Origin: DASPXY01 sp038227745
Lineage (GTDB): Bacteria > Planctomycetota > Planctomycetia > Gemmatales > Gemmataceae
Assembly: GCA_038227745.1 (NCBI GenBank)
Contig: JBBRPS010000063.1
Span: forward strand, 1 to 20,758
Direction of reading: 5' to 3'
DNA length: 20,758 nucleotides
Positions 1 through 12,200 of this stretch are shown piece by piece (the stretch's first letter is position 1; each line of letters starts with the position of its first letter). The notes beneath the pieces are model-generated. The model was not told where the DNA came from. It searched no databases and was given only the letters and a program-made list of their open reading frames with translations. Position numbers and translations under genes: made by a program.

Positions 1-3000
1 AGCGCCGGTCAGCGCCTCTTCTTCGACTGGCCCGCTGGGTCTAACACCGGCGGCAGGTACTCCTTCTCCGGCCCGGCCGACCAGGCCGTCGGCTCCTCCG
101 CCTTCGGCAGCCCGCTGGACGTGACGCTGCCCGAGGGCGGCGCCTATACGCTGGCCCTGGCGGGCGACGGCGCCGGCCCGGTCGATTACAACTTCGAGGT
201 CACCACGCCGCCGACGAACGTGCGGCCGCTGACGCTCGGGCAGGAGGTTCACGACCAGCTGGCGGCGCCGGGGCAGACCGACGACTATACCTTCCACGCC
301 AGCGCCGGCCAGCGCCTCTATTTCGACGGCATGATGGGCGGCGTGGGTCTGACCGCCGCGCTGACCAGCCCGAGCGGGGTCGCCCTCAACAGTGGACTGT
401 ACGCCCCCGGCGCGGACGCCGGCCCATCGGCGCTGATCGAGTCGGGCACCTACACGCTGCGCATCGCCGCCAACGGGGACGCGACCGGCCCCTACCACTT
501 CCGCCTGCTCGACGTGGCGGCGCAGCCGGCCCTGGCGCTGGACATGCTGACGCCGGGCACGCTCAACCCCGGCACGGCCACTGACGTCTACCGCCTGCAA
601 GGCACCGCCGGCCAGCGGATCTCCTTCACCTGGCAGAACACGGCCACTTCCGGCGGGGACTACGTCGTTTTCGGACCGGACAACCGGCAAGTTCCCGGCG
701 GGTCCGGCGCCGTCGGTCTGCCGCTCGACGTCCTCCTGCCGGCTGACGGGCTCTACGTCCTGACCGTCCAGGGCAGCAACATCGGCTCCCTCGACTACAG
801 CGTTTTCGCCACGGACAGCAGCGACGCTCCCGTGAGCGTGAGCGGCTTCGACACCGTCGAGAGCGGCACGCTCGCCGTCGGCGACAGCGCCAACTTCACC
901 TACACCGCCCCCGCCGGCCGGCTCGTCTATTTCGACAGCCTCGGCGACAACACCGGCCTCACCTACACCTTCACCGGGCCGGGCCGCACGACGGCCAGTC
1001 CGGCGGCAGCGAGCCAGGACGCCGGCCCTCTCCTGCTCGAAGGCTCAGGCACTTACACCCTGACGCTGACGAACCCCACGGTCCGGAGCCAGAGTTACCT
1101 CTTTCGCCTGCTCGACCTCCAGGGCAGCGCCGTGACGCCGGTTGCGCTCGGCGACACGAAGACCTCGCCCGGGATGACGGCTCAGGCCGTGGACGTCTAC
1201 CGGCTGAGCGGCGCCGGCGGCCAGAAGTTGTACTTCGACGGGTTGAGCGCCGGCGGCTCGGTGACCTGGCAGCTAATGAGTGCCGCCGGGCTGCACCAGC
1301 TCACGTCTGGCGCCCCGGGGAGCGATACCGGGCCGTTCACGCTCACGCAGGACGGCACCTATTACCTGATCGTGAGCAACAACGCCGCCGGCACGCCCGC
1401 GTACAGCTTCCGCCTGCTGGATGTGGGAGCGCAGGAACTGGCTCTGGGCGGGACGGCCGGCGGCACGCTCGACCCCGGCACGCGCACCGACCTGTACCAC
1501 CTTCAAGGCAGTGCCGGCCAGCGCCTCTTCTTCGACTGGCCCGGCGCGCCCACCACCTCGAATGGAACCTACCGCCTCTATGGGCCGACCGACCAGTTGC
1601 TCAACTCGTCGTACAACGTGGGTTTCGGCAGCCCGCTGGACGTGACCCTGCCCGGCAGCGGCACATACACTCTGGTTCTGGAGGGCTCCGGCTCCAGTCC
1701 GGTCCCCTACAACGTCCGCGTGACGACGCCGCCGCACAACGTGCGCCCCCTGGTGTTCGGGCAGGAGTTCAGCGCCCAGCTTGCGGCGCCAGGGCAAATC
1801 GACGATTACACCTTCACGGGTGCCGCCGGACAGCGCGTGTACTTCGACGGCCTGTCCGGGGCTTCCGGCCTCTACTCCGGCCTCCATGCCACGCTGACCG
1901 CGCCCAGCGGTGTGGCCGCGAACATCTCCGTCTCGGTCAACGCGGACAAAGGGCCCGTCACGCTGGCCGAAGCGGGCCTGTACACCCTGCGCGTGCAGGC
2001 CGACGGCGCCACCACCGGCGCCTACGGCTTCCGCCTGCTCGACGTGGCGGCGCAGCCGACCCTGCCCCTCGGCCAGCTGACCGGCGGCCCGCTCGACCCC
2101 GCCCACGCGGACGTCTACCGCATCCAGGGCGGCGCCGGCCAGCGCCTGTTCCTTGACTGGCAGAGTACACCTGCCTCCGGTGGCAACTACCGCCTTTATG
2201 GGCCCACCAATCAAATCGTTGGCGACTACAGCTCTCTCAACGGTTACGGCGCCTTCGGCTACCCCCTGGACGTGACCCTTCCCGCCGACGGCACGTATGT
2301 CCTGGCCCTCCAGAACACCAGCGCCGCCGCCCTCGGCTACAGCCTGGAGGTGACGACGCCGACGGTCAACCGTCGCCCGCTGACGCTGGGCCAGACCGCC
2401 GGCGGCACGTCCCTGGCGGCCGGCCAGATCGACAATTACACGTTTCAGGGCACGCCCGGTCAGCAAGTGTACTTCGACGGCCTGTCCGGCGCCGCGCAGG
2501 TCACCGTCAGCCTGCTCGACCCCAACGGCGACGCGGCTGGCCTCACCACCAAGGTCACCGCCGACTCCTCCACCCCGCTGACGCTGACCGAAGCGGGCAC
2601 CTACACCCTCCGCATCCTCAACACCGGCTCCGCGGCAGGCCCGTACAGCTTCCGCCTGCTGGACGTGGCCGCGCAGCCGTCAGCGGTGCCGAACACCCCG
2701 GTCCGCGGCGTCCTCAACCCCGGCACCGGCGCCGCCCTCTACCGCTTCAGCGGCAGCGCCGGTCAGCGCATCTACGTCAACCAACTCAGCGGCCAGGTCC
2801 CCCTCACTCTCGACGGGCCGGCGGGGCAATACGTCGCCAGCGCCTTCACCGGGGACTTCGACGCCACACTGCCCTGGACCGGCACTTACACTCTGGCGCT
2901 CGCAGGAAACAGCACGACGCCGGTCCCCTACAGCTTCCAGGTGCTGACGCCCCCGACCACGACTACCGCCGTGACCCTGGGGCACACCGTCAGCGGGCTG

Positions 3001-3267
3001 CTGGCGATCCTCGGCCAGTTCGACGATTACACATTCACCGGCACGCCCGGCCAGCGCCTCTACCTCGACGGTCTGTACGCGGCGCCTGGGATTCACATGG
3101 GCCTGCTCAGTCCCAGCGGGGACGATGCGGGCCTGAGCGCCTACGGGGCCGGGGACGGCGGCCCAGTCACGCTGCTCGAGGCGGGCACCTACACCCTGCG
3201 CATCCAAGGCGACCTCGGCCTTACCGGGGCGTACAGTTTTCGCCTGCTCGATCAGGCGGCTCAGCCG
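1..3267 (+). repeat. Array of eleven PPC-like beta-sandwich repeats (residues 1-1089)
   Basis: About eleven units of 95-110 residues, the first cut by the window edge. Two subtypes mostly alternate. Type A has 'LNPGT..DVYRLQG.AGQRLFFDW', then 'PLDVTLP..GTYTLAL', and ends in 'VTTPP'. Type B has 'LGQE....APGQ.DDYTF', 'AGQR.YFDGLSG', 'GTYTLRI', and ends in 'FRLLDVAAQP'. Approximate starts: A 1 (partial), B 214, A 529, B 829, B-like 1126, A 1426, B 1732, A 2065, B 2371, A 2671, B 2956. The alternation breaks at 829-1425, where two B-like units follow each other. The fold resembles the bacterial pre-peptidase C-terminal (PPC) domain, found as beta-sandwich spacers in secreted proteins. The array probably continues upstream. 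Subtype assignment is by eye; membership of the PPC family is likely but needs a profile search. Confidence 0.8.
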
Positions 3268-6200
3268 GAAATCCTGGCGGGCGCCACCTTCACCATCACC
3301 CTGGCGCCTTCGGGTCCCGACCCCGTGCCGGTCCACTATCAAACCGCGGACAGCACGGCCACCGCCGGCACCGACTACCTGTCCGCCGCCGGCACGCTGA
3401 TCTTCAACGCTGGCGACAGCACGAGGACGGTCAAGGTCTATACGCTGCCGAACTCCAGCGGCACGGGCAGCCGGACCTTCTTCGTCAACGTCAGCGCCAC
3501 CACCGGTGGCACGCCCCACAGCGACCAGGGCGTCGGGACCATCGTCTACCCGGGCCCGGTGGCCACCTCACTGCGGTTCGTGCAGCAGCCGGTTGGCGCC
3601 GCCGCGGGCGCCAACCTCGGCACCATGACCGTGCAAATCCTCGACCAGTTCAGCCACCAGTTGAGCGGCAGCAGTGCCCGGGTCACGCTGGCGGTCAGCA
3701 ACAACCCTGGCGGCGCCGCCCTCGGCGGCACGACGATCGTGAGCGCGGTCAACGGGGTGGCCACCTTCAGCGATCTGACGCTGAACCGGGCCGGCCTCGG
3801 TTACACCCTCGTCGCCAGCAGTGCCGGCCTGACCGAAGACTTCTCCAGCGCCTTCGACATTACCCCGGCCGCAGCCGCCAGCGTGCGCTTCGAGCAGCAG
3901 CCGGCGACGGCGCTCGTCGGCCAGGCCATCAGCCCAGCCGTGACCGTGTCCGTCGTGGACACGTTCGGGAACATCGTGACCGCGGCCGGCACCGCCGTCA
4001 CCCTGGGCGTCGCTACCAACCCTTCGGGCGGCACGCTGGGCGGCACGACGACCGTGCCGACGGCGGCCAACGGCGAGGCGACCTTCACCGGCGTGTCCCT
4101 GGACCGCGGCGGCGCGGGCTACACGCTCCAGGCGACCGGCCCCGGCCTGAGCGCGGCCGTCTCCGACCCCTTCAACGTCACCACGCTCGAGGCCAGCCTG
4201 CTCTTCACCCAGCAGCCGACCAGCACCCCGGCCGGCGCGACCGTCCACCCGGCCATCACCGTCGAGGTCGTCGACGCCAACAACCGGCTGGTGGCCACGA
4301 GCAGGGCCCACGTCGCGCTGGCGCTCGGCGCCAACCCCAGCGGCGCCACCCTGCACGGCACCCTGGCCGTCGACGCGGTCAACGGCGTCGCCACGTTCGA
4401 CGACCTCAACCTGGACCAGATGGGCGTCGGCTACACGCTGGTCGCCAGCAGCGGTAACCTGACGGCGGGCACGTCGAACCCGTTCTCCGTCACGGCCCCG
4501 GTCCCGCAGAGCGTGCAGTTCGTGCAACAGCCCGTCGGCGGCGTGGCCGCCACCGGCCTGGGCACGGTCACGGTGCAGATCCTCGACTCGCTCAACCATC
4601 CGGTGACGGGCGGCAGCGTCCACGTCACGCTGGCGCTGGGCAGCAACCCGGGCGGCGATACCCTGGCCGGCACGACCACGGAACCCATAGTCAACGGCAT
4701 CGCCACCTTCGCGAACCTCCAGTTGACCCATGCGGGCACGGGCTACACCCTCGAGGCCAGCAGCGCCGGCCTGGCCGACGCGACCTCAAACCCCTTCGAC
4801 GTCACGGCCGCCAATGCGCACGCGTTGCAGTTCGCGCCACAATCCTTCACGGCGGCGGCGGGCGACCCGCTCGCGCCGCCGGTGATGGTGCAGGTCGTGG
4901 ACCTGTTCGGCAACGTCGCGACGGGCAGCACGGCATCGGTGCAGCTGACGCTGGGGCCTGTCGGGAACGGGGCCACCCTGGGCGGCACGACGACCGAGGC
5001 CGCGGTCAACGGCGTGGCGACTTTCAGTGACCTGACGTTGAACCGAACGGGGAGCAGCTACGTGCTCATCGCCGCCAGCGCCGGACTGGGGGGCACGACC
5101 TCCAGTTCGTTCGCCATCACACCAGGGGCGCCGCGGGCCGTTCGCTTCGTGCAGCAGCCCGTGACCGTCATGGCCGGCCAGGTTCTCCACCCCGCGCTGA
5201 CGGTCCGGATCGAGGACGGCCTTGGTCAGCTCGTCACCGGCAGCGGCGCCAGCGTGACGGTGACGCTCGGCGCCAACCTCGGCGGCGCCACGCTGTCCGG
5301 CACGACCACGGTGTCCGCCGTGAGCGGCATCGCCACTTTCAGCGACCTGAATTTGAACAAATCTGGCGGGGCCTACACCCTCGTGGCCGGCAGCGCCGGT
5401 CTGAAGGTCGCCACGTCCAGCCCCTTCGACGTGACGCCCACCTCCGCCCCGGACCTGCGGGTGAACGGCCTCGCGCTCGACCCGGCCTCGGGCCTGCAGT
5501 CCGGCACCGCCGTCGTGCTGCACTGGCAGGACGCCAACACCGGCAACCAGCCCACCGCCGGCTCCTGGTCGGACCACGTCACCGTCACCAACACCACGAC
5601 CGGCAAGACGCTGGCCGACGACACGATCTACTACAACGCCGCGACCGGCGGCGCCCTCGCGCCGGGGGACGCGCGCGCCCATGCGTATGCGTTCACCGTG
5701 CCGGACGGGCCGTCCGGGACCGGCACGCTGGCGTTCACGGTCACGGTCGATTCCTTCGACGAGATCGCCGAGGTGAACGCCGACGGCACCGGCGAGGCCA
5801 ACAACACCGCGACCCTGAGCCGTGCCTCGGCCCAGCCGCCCTACCCGGCGCTGGTCGTCTCCGCGGTGCAGGCGCCGGCCCTGACCATCGGCGACCCGGC
5901 CTCGGTCACGGTGAGCTGGCTGGTCACTAACCGCGGCACAGGGCCCGGCCGGGTGACCTCGTGGGTGGACCAGATCATCGCCTCGCCCACGACCGACCCG
6001 ACCCAGCGGACCGTGCTGGCCGCGGTCCCCCACGACGGCGCGCTGGCTGCCGGCGCCGGCTACCCGCAAAGCCTGACCTTCACGCTGCCGCCGGGCTTCG
6101 AGGGTCGCTATCACCTCTTCGTCCGCGCCGACGGCACCGACCAGGTGTACGAACCCGGTCCCCGCGCGGGCCGCATGGCCGAGGCGGCCAACCTGTTCGA

Positions 6201-9200
6201 CGTCTCCCCCACCCCGTACGCCGATCTCGTGGTGTCGGCCCTGACGGCCCCGGCCACCGGCAGCAGCGGCCGGCCCCTGCACCTCTCCTGGGTCGTCACC
6301 AACCAGGGCCTCGTCACGACCGACCGCATTGGGTGGGACGATACGGTCAGCCTGACCAGCGACGCGCAGGGGCAGAACATCGTCGCTCCCCTGGGAGACT
6401 TCCAGCACGTCGGTTACCTGGCCGCCGGCGACAGCTACACCCGCATCGTGGACGTGACCATCCCCGACGGCCTGGCCGGCACGCTCTACGTCGTCGTCAA
6501 GACCGGTGGCCCGACTGGTGGCCCGTATGAGTTCATCCACACCGACAACAACAGCCGCGTGGCCGGTCCCGTCACCGTGACGCTGACCGCGGCGCCCGAC
6601 CTGGAAGTGACTGCTATCGACCTGCCTTCGGGAGGCGTCTCGGGCGGCACGATCAACGTCGGCTGGACGGTCACCAACCACGGCCCCGGCGACGCCGTCG
6701 GTTCGTGGACCGACCGCATCGCGCTGCGCAAGAGCGACGGCACCGTCCTGACGCTGGCGAATGCGGACTTTACCTCCACCCTCGCCCTCCAGGCCGGCAA
6801 GTCCTACACCCGCACCGAGCATCTCCAGCTGCCCGACGACATCCAGGGACTGTACCGGGCCGTCGTGACCACCAACGCCGGCGGCACGCTGTACGAGCAC
6901 GGGGCCACCGCCAACGACACGACCGTTAGCCAGGGGGCGATCCTCATCCAGCTCGCCGCTCACCCCGACTTGCAAGTCCAGGCGATCGACGCCCCCACCC
7001 AGATCCAGGCCGGGGCAACCGTGGCGCTGACGTTCACGATCCTCAACCAGGGGCCGGTCGCCACCACCACCCCCCACTGGGTCGATGTGGTCTACCTGTC
7101 GCTCACCAGCACGCTCGACAGCACGGCCATTCCGGTGGCCACGCTCGACAACGGGTCGGCCCTCGGCCCCGGCGATAGCTACCGGACGCACGTCCCGAAC
7201 ATTCTCCTGCCCGGCCGCTTCCGGGGAACGGCTTACCTCATCGTCCAGACCGACGCCACGAACGCCATCGACGAGTCCCCCAACGAGGACAACAACACCC
7301 TGGCATTCGCCCTGCAGGTCAACCCCCTGCCGCCGCCCGACCTCGTCACCGGCGCCGTCGTGGCGCCGGACCAGATCGTCGCCGGCGCGCAGATCCAGGT
7401 GCAGTACACGGTGACCAACCGCGGCACCGGGGCGACGGCGGTCCCCGACTGGACCGACACCCTCTGGCTGACGCACGACCGCAAGCGGCCCGACCCCCGC
7501 AAGGGCGACCCGGGCGACGTGCTGCTGGCGTCCTTCCCCCACAGCGGCGCGCTCGCCGTCGGCAACCACTACGACCAGACCGTGACGGTCGTGATCCCCA
7601 GGCACCTCACGCGCAGCGATGGCACCGTCGTGGACCTTGAAGGCCAGTGGTTCCTCACGCCCTGGACCAACACCTACGAGACCGTTCTGGAAGACACCCT
7701 CGACGTCAACATCAACCCGGACGACCCGACCCAGTTGAACAACAACGACTACAAGGCCCGCCCCGTCACCGTCCTGCGGGCGCCGCCGCCCGACCTCATC
7801 GTGACCTCGGTCACGCCCCAGGCGCAGGCCGTGGGCGGCGAGCCGTTCACCGTCCATTTCACGGTCAAGAACCAGGGCAGCATCGCCACCGAGGAGTCGC
7901 AGTGGACGGACGCCGTGTTCCTCTCCGACTCGCCGGTCCTGGGCACCCCGGGCGCCCGCGAATGGTTCCTGGGCGGCATTGCCCACCAGGGCGCCCTGGA
8001 GAGCGGCCAGAGCTACAGCGGCGACGCGACCTTCCAGCTGGCGCCGGTGGCAGCGGGCCTGTACGTCCTCGTCCAGACCGGCAACGGCGTCTGGGAGGGC
8101 TCCTACAAGAACAACGACACGCTGGCCGCCCCGACGCGAGTGACGCGGATCCCGCCTGCCGACTTGCAGGTCACCTCGGTCATCGCGCCGGCGCAGAACT
8201 TCTCCGGCGAGCGGACGACGGTCCAGTGGACCGTGACGAACTTTGGCGGCCCGGTCTGGGCGGGTACCCAGTACTGGACGGACACCGTCTACTTCTCTCC
8301 CGACCCGACCTTCAGTACCGGGCGGGGGATCGCGCTCTTCTCCGAGCAGCACGCCAACGACCCGCTGAGCGCGGGCGCGAGTTATACCCGGACGGTGGCC
8401 GTCACCCTGCCGGCGGGCACCGGGGGAATCTATTACCTCTACGTCGCCACCGACCTGAACATGGACTTCCCGACCGCACTCGACCCGAACCACGGCGGCG
8501 ACGACCAGAGCCCGCTGCGCTACGCGAGCACGGGGTACGAGGTGACCGTTGGCCAGGCGCGTCTCGTTCTGCTCGCGGGCGACAACGAGCAGACCCGGCT
8601 GCGCTACGAGACCACCGTGTACGAGGGGGCCAACGAGCTGAACAACGTCGCGGGGACAACCATCCCCGTGACCTACCGCGAGCCGGACCTGCGCGTCAGC
8701 CAACTCACGGTGCCGCCGCAGGCGCACTCCGGCGACACGATCTCCGTGACCTGGACCGTCACCAACGCGGGCACGCGCGACACGCGCGAAGACGATTGGT
8801 TCGACCGGGTCTACCTCTCGCACGACACCTCGCTCGACCTCGCGGCCACCTACGAGATCGGCGAGTTCGAGCGCATCGGCGCCCTGGCCCGGGGGGATTC
8901 CTACACGACCACCCTGGACGTGCAGCTTCCGGACGGCATCCAGGGGCCCTTCCAGGTGCTGGTCTTGACCGACGCCAACCTGTACGCCCCTGCCGTCGAG
9001 GAGCCGCGGCTGCTGTTTGAGGATAGCATCCCGGCCTCGGGCCGCGTGCCGGAGTTCAAGGACGAGGGCAACAACATCACCGCGGCGCCGCTGCAGGTGA
9101 TCCTCACGCCGGAGCCCGATCTGCAAGTCACCGCCGTCGGGGCCCCCCAGCACGCCATCGCCAACCAGTCGTTCACGCTGACCTACACGCTCGCCAACAC

Positions 9201-12200
9201 CGGCCCGGGCGACACGCCCGCCCGGCAATCGAGCTGGGACGACCTGATCTACCTGTCCACCGACCAGTTCCTCGACACCCAGAGCGACCTTTACGTCGGC
9301 GACGTCCCGCACACGGGCGGCCTGGCGGCAGGCGCCAGAGAGCCCGTCACCACGACGGTGAAGCTGCCGGCGGACCTGGTTGGCCCGTTCTACGTCTTCG
9401 TCCTCACCGACGCCCCCCGCAATCAGTTCCCGCGGGGGGTGGTGTTCGAGAGCAACGAGGGCAACAACGCCACGCCCAGCCCCCAGCCGATGCTGATCGA
9501 ACGGCCGCCGCCCTCCGACCTTCAGGTGGACTCCGTCACCATCAGCCAGCGCTCCGTCGTGGCGGGCGACGCGGTGGATGTCCAGTGGACGGTCAGCAAT
9601 CACGGCACCAACCCGGCCGTCGGCTCCTGGAGCGACGCGGTCTACCTCTCGACCGGCGACGTCTGGGATATCCACGCCATTCCCCTGGGCCCTGTCCCCT
9701 TCGTCCCGGACAGCGGCCAGCTCGAGCCGGGCCAGCCCTACACGGCGACCTTGCACGCCGTCCTGCCGGCCGTGAAGCCGGGCCAGTATCACGTGCTCGT
9801 GCGCACCGACGTCTTTAACGAAGTGTACGAGGGGTCCCTCAACGACCCCGGGGAGAAGAACAACACCACGGCGTCGCGCGACCCGGTGACCGTCACCGTG
9901 GACGAGTTGCCCCTCGGCGTACCCGTGCCGACGACGCTGAGCCCGGGGCAGGAACGCCTGTTCCAGATCACGGTCGGCCTGGGGCAGACGCTGCGCGTGG
10001 CCCTGACGACGGCGGCCGACCAGGCGGCCAACGAGATCTTCCTGCGCTACAACGACGCGCCCACGGGGATCGCCTACGACGCGGCCGACCAGGGCCCGCT
10101 CCAGCCCAACCAGACCGTCCTCATCCCCACGACCAGGCTCGGCGTCTATTACCTGCTGGTCCGCGGTCAGTCGGAGCCGGGCGCCGACACGCCTGTCACC
10201 CTGCTCGCCGACCTCCTCCCCTTCGGCATCACCGACGTCACGCCCGACCACGGTGGGGACGGCCGTTACGTCACGACCACGATCCACGGCGCCCGGTTCG
10301 ATCCGCGGGCCATCGTCAAGCTGATCCGGCCGGGCTTCGCCGAGTTCGAGCCGGTTAGCTACCAGGTACTCGATGCCACGCGGATTCAGGCGATCTTTGA
10401 CCTGACGGGCGCGCCGCACGGGCTGTACGACGTCGAGGTCATCAACCCCGATGGGCAAACGGCGGTGACGCCGTACCGCTACCTGGTCGAGCAGGCCGTC
10501 GCGCCGGACGTCGCGGTCGGCATGGGCGGCCCGCGCGTCCTGAGTCCGGGGCAGGGCGGCACCTACGACTTCTCGGTGCAGAGCCTGAGTAACCTCGATA
10601 CGCCGTACACGTTCTTCCAGGTCGGCGTCCCCGAACTGGGTAAGAACGGCATGGTCTTCAACCTGCCGTACGTGACCTTCTCGTCCAACGTGGGCGGCCA
10701 GCCTCCCGCGGCGGCCGCCGCCGGCTCGCCGCTGGCGAACGTGCCCTGGGCGAGCCTGACGTCAACGCTCGACACCACCGGCGAGAACCTGGCGCCCGGC
10801 TACGTCCTTGGCCTGCCGGACGACGGCTCCACGGGCGGCACGTTCCGCGCCCAGACCTACCCGGGGCTCAGCGCCATCCTGGCGAAGAACCCGCACGCGC
10901 TGGAGGACGTGGACGACGCCGACGTGGCGTTCACGTTCCACATCGTCGCCGCGGCGACGGCGCTGACGCGGACCGAGTTCGTCGCCCGGCAGACGGCCGA
11001 GGCCCAGCAGTTGCGCGCCGGCATCCTGGCCGACCCGACGGCGTCGCCGGCGCTGACCGTGCTGGCCGCCGATGCCAACTCGTGGGCGCAGTTGTACCTC
11101 GCGGCCCTGGAACAGGCCGGGCTGCTCCTGCCGGACAATACCGCACCGCCGGTGCGCGCGACGCCTGTGGTGATCAGTCTGACGGCCGTTCTGGCCTCGG
11201 GCATCCTGGCCGGACCTGCAGGCCAGGAGATCCGGACCACGGGGAACCTGGTCGCTTTCTTCACCCAGGTTCGCCGCTGGTACGGGGACCACCCGGGCAA
11301 GCAGGCGCCGGTGGTCAGCAGTGCCCCGAAAGAGCCGGCACTGCCCGACCGCGCCGCGTTCAACCTCGGCACGTCGCAGCCGACCCACTTCGAGGCCTTC
11401 CAGGTCTACGTGCCGTGGCGCACGGCTCAGGTCGATGCCCCGGCCGGCACCTTCGCGGTGCCGCCGCCGAACTTCGCCCAGTTCTTTGCCCAGGGCGGCG
11501 GCGGCGCGCTGGCCACGCTGACCGGCCCCGTGGGGTTCGGCAACAGCCAGTTCCTGCCGCTGGGCCAGGCGCTGCCCTACACGATCCGCTTCGAGAACTC
11601 CCCCCGGGCGGCCACCGCGCCGGGCGAGATCCGCGTGGTGACCCGCCTCGACGCCCACCTCGACCCGCGCACCTTCCGGTTCGGCGACCTGCAACTGGGC
11701 GACCTCCAGGTCCACCTGCCGGGCGGCCGGGCCTTCTTCCAGGGGGACTTCGACTTCACGCAGAGCAAGGGGTTCATCCTGCGCGTCAGCGCCGGCCTGG
11801 ACCTGTCGTCGCGGACAGCGACCTGGCTGCTGCAGGCCATCGACCCCCTCACGGGGGAGGTCATCACCGACCCCGGCCGGGGCCTACTCCCGCCCAACGA
11901 CAGCCAGGACCACGGCAGCGGCTTTGTGACCTACACGGTCGGGCTCAACGCCGCCCTGGCGACGGGCACGAAGATCAGCGCCCGGGCCAGGGTGCTGTTC
12001 AACACGGCCGCCCCGCAGGACACGGCCACGCTCGTCCAGACCGTTGACGGCGTGGCCCCGACGACCACGCTGACGGCGACACCGCTCGCGCCGGGCGGCT
12101 CCGCTTACGAGGTGCGCTGGAGCGCCCGGGACGATGCGGGCGGCTCGGGCGTCGCCCACGTCACGGTCTACGTTTCGGAGGACGGCGGCGCTTATACGAT

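Noticed and set aside
1..3267. DNA-level tandem repeat or CRISPR-like array
   Set aside because: The spacing is that of protein domains, the similarity is strongest at conserved motif codons, and the frame stays open throughout.
7647..9020. Plus-strand open frame of 457 residues in another frame
   Set aside because: Arg/Pro/Gly-rich shadow of the CARDB array; frame 1 carries the regular P-D-L and W-x-D motifs through the same bases.
4786..10458. Minus-strand open frame of 1,890 residues
   Set aside because: It is codon-aligned antisense to the CARDB and filamin-like arrays, open only because TCA, TTA and CTA codons are absent on the sense strand. Its product is Arg/Gly/Val/Asp-rich with no recognisable domain.
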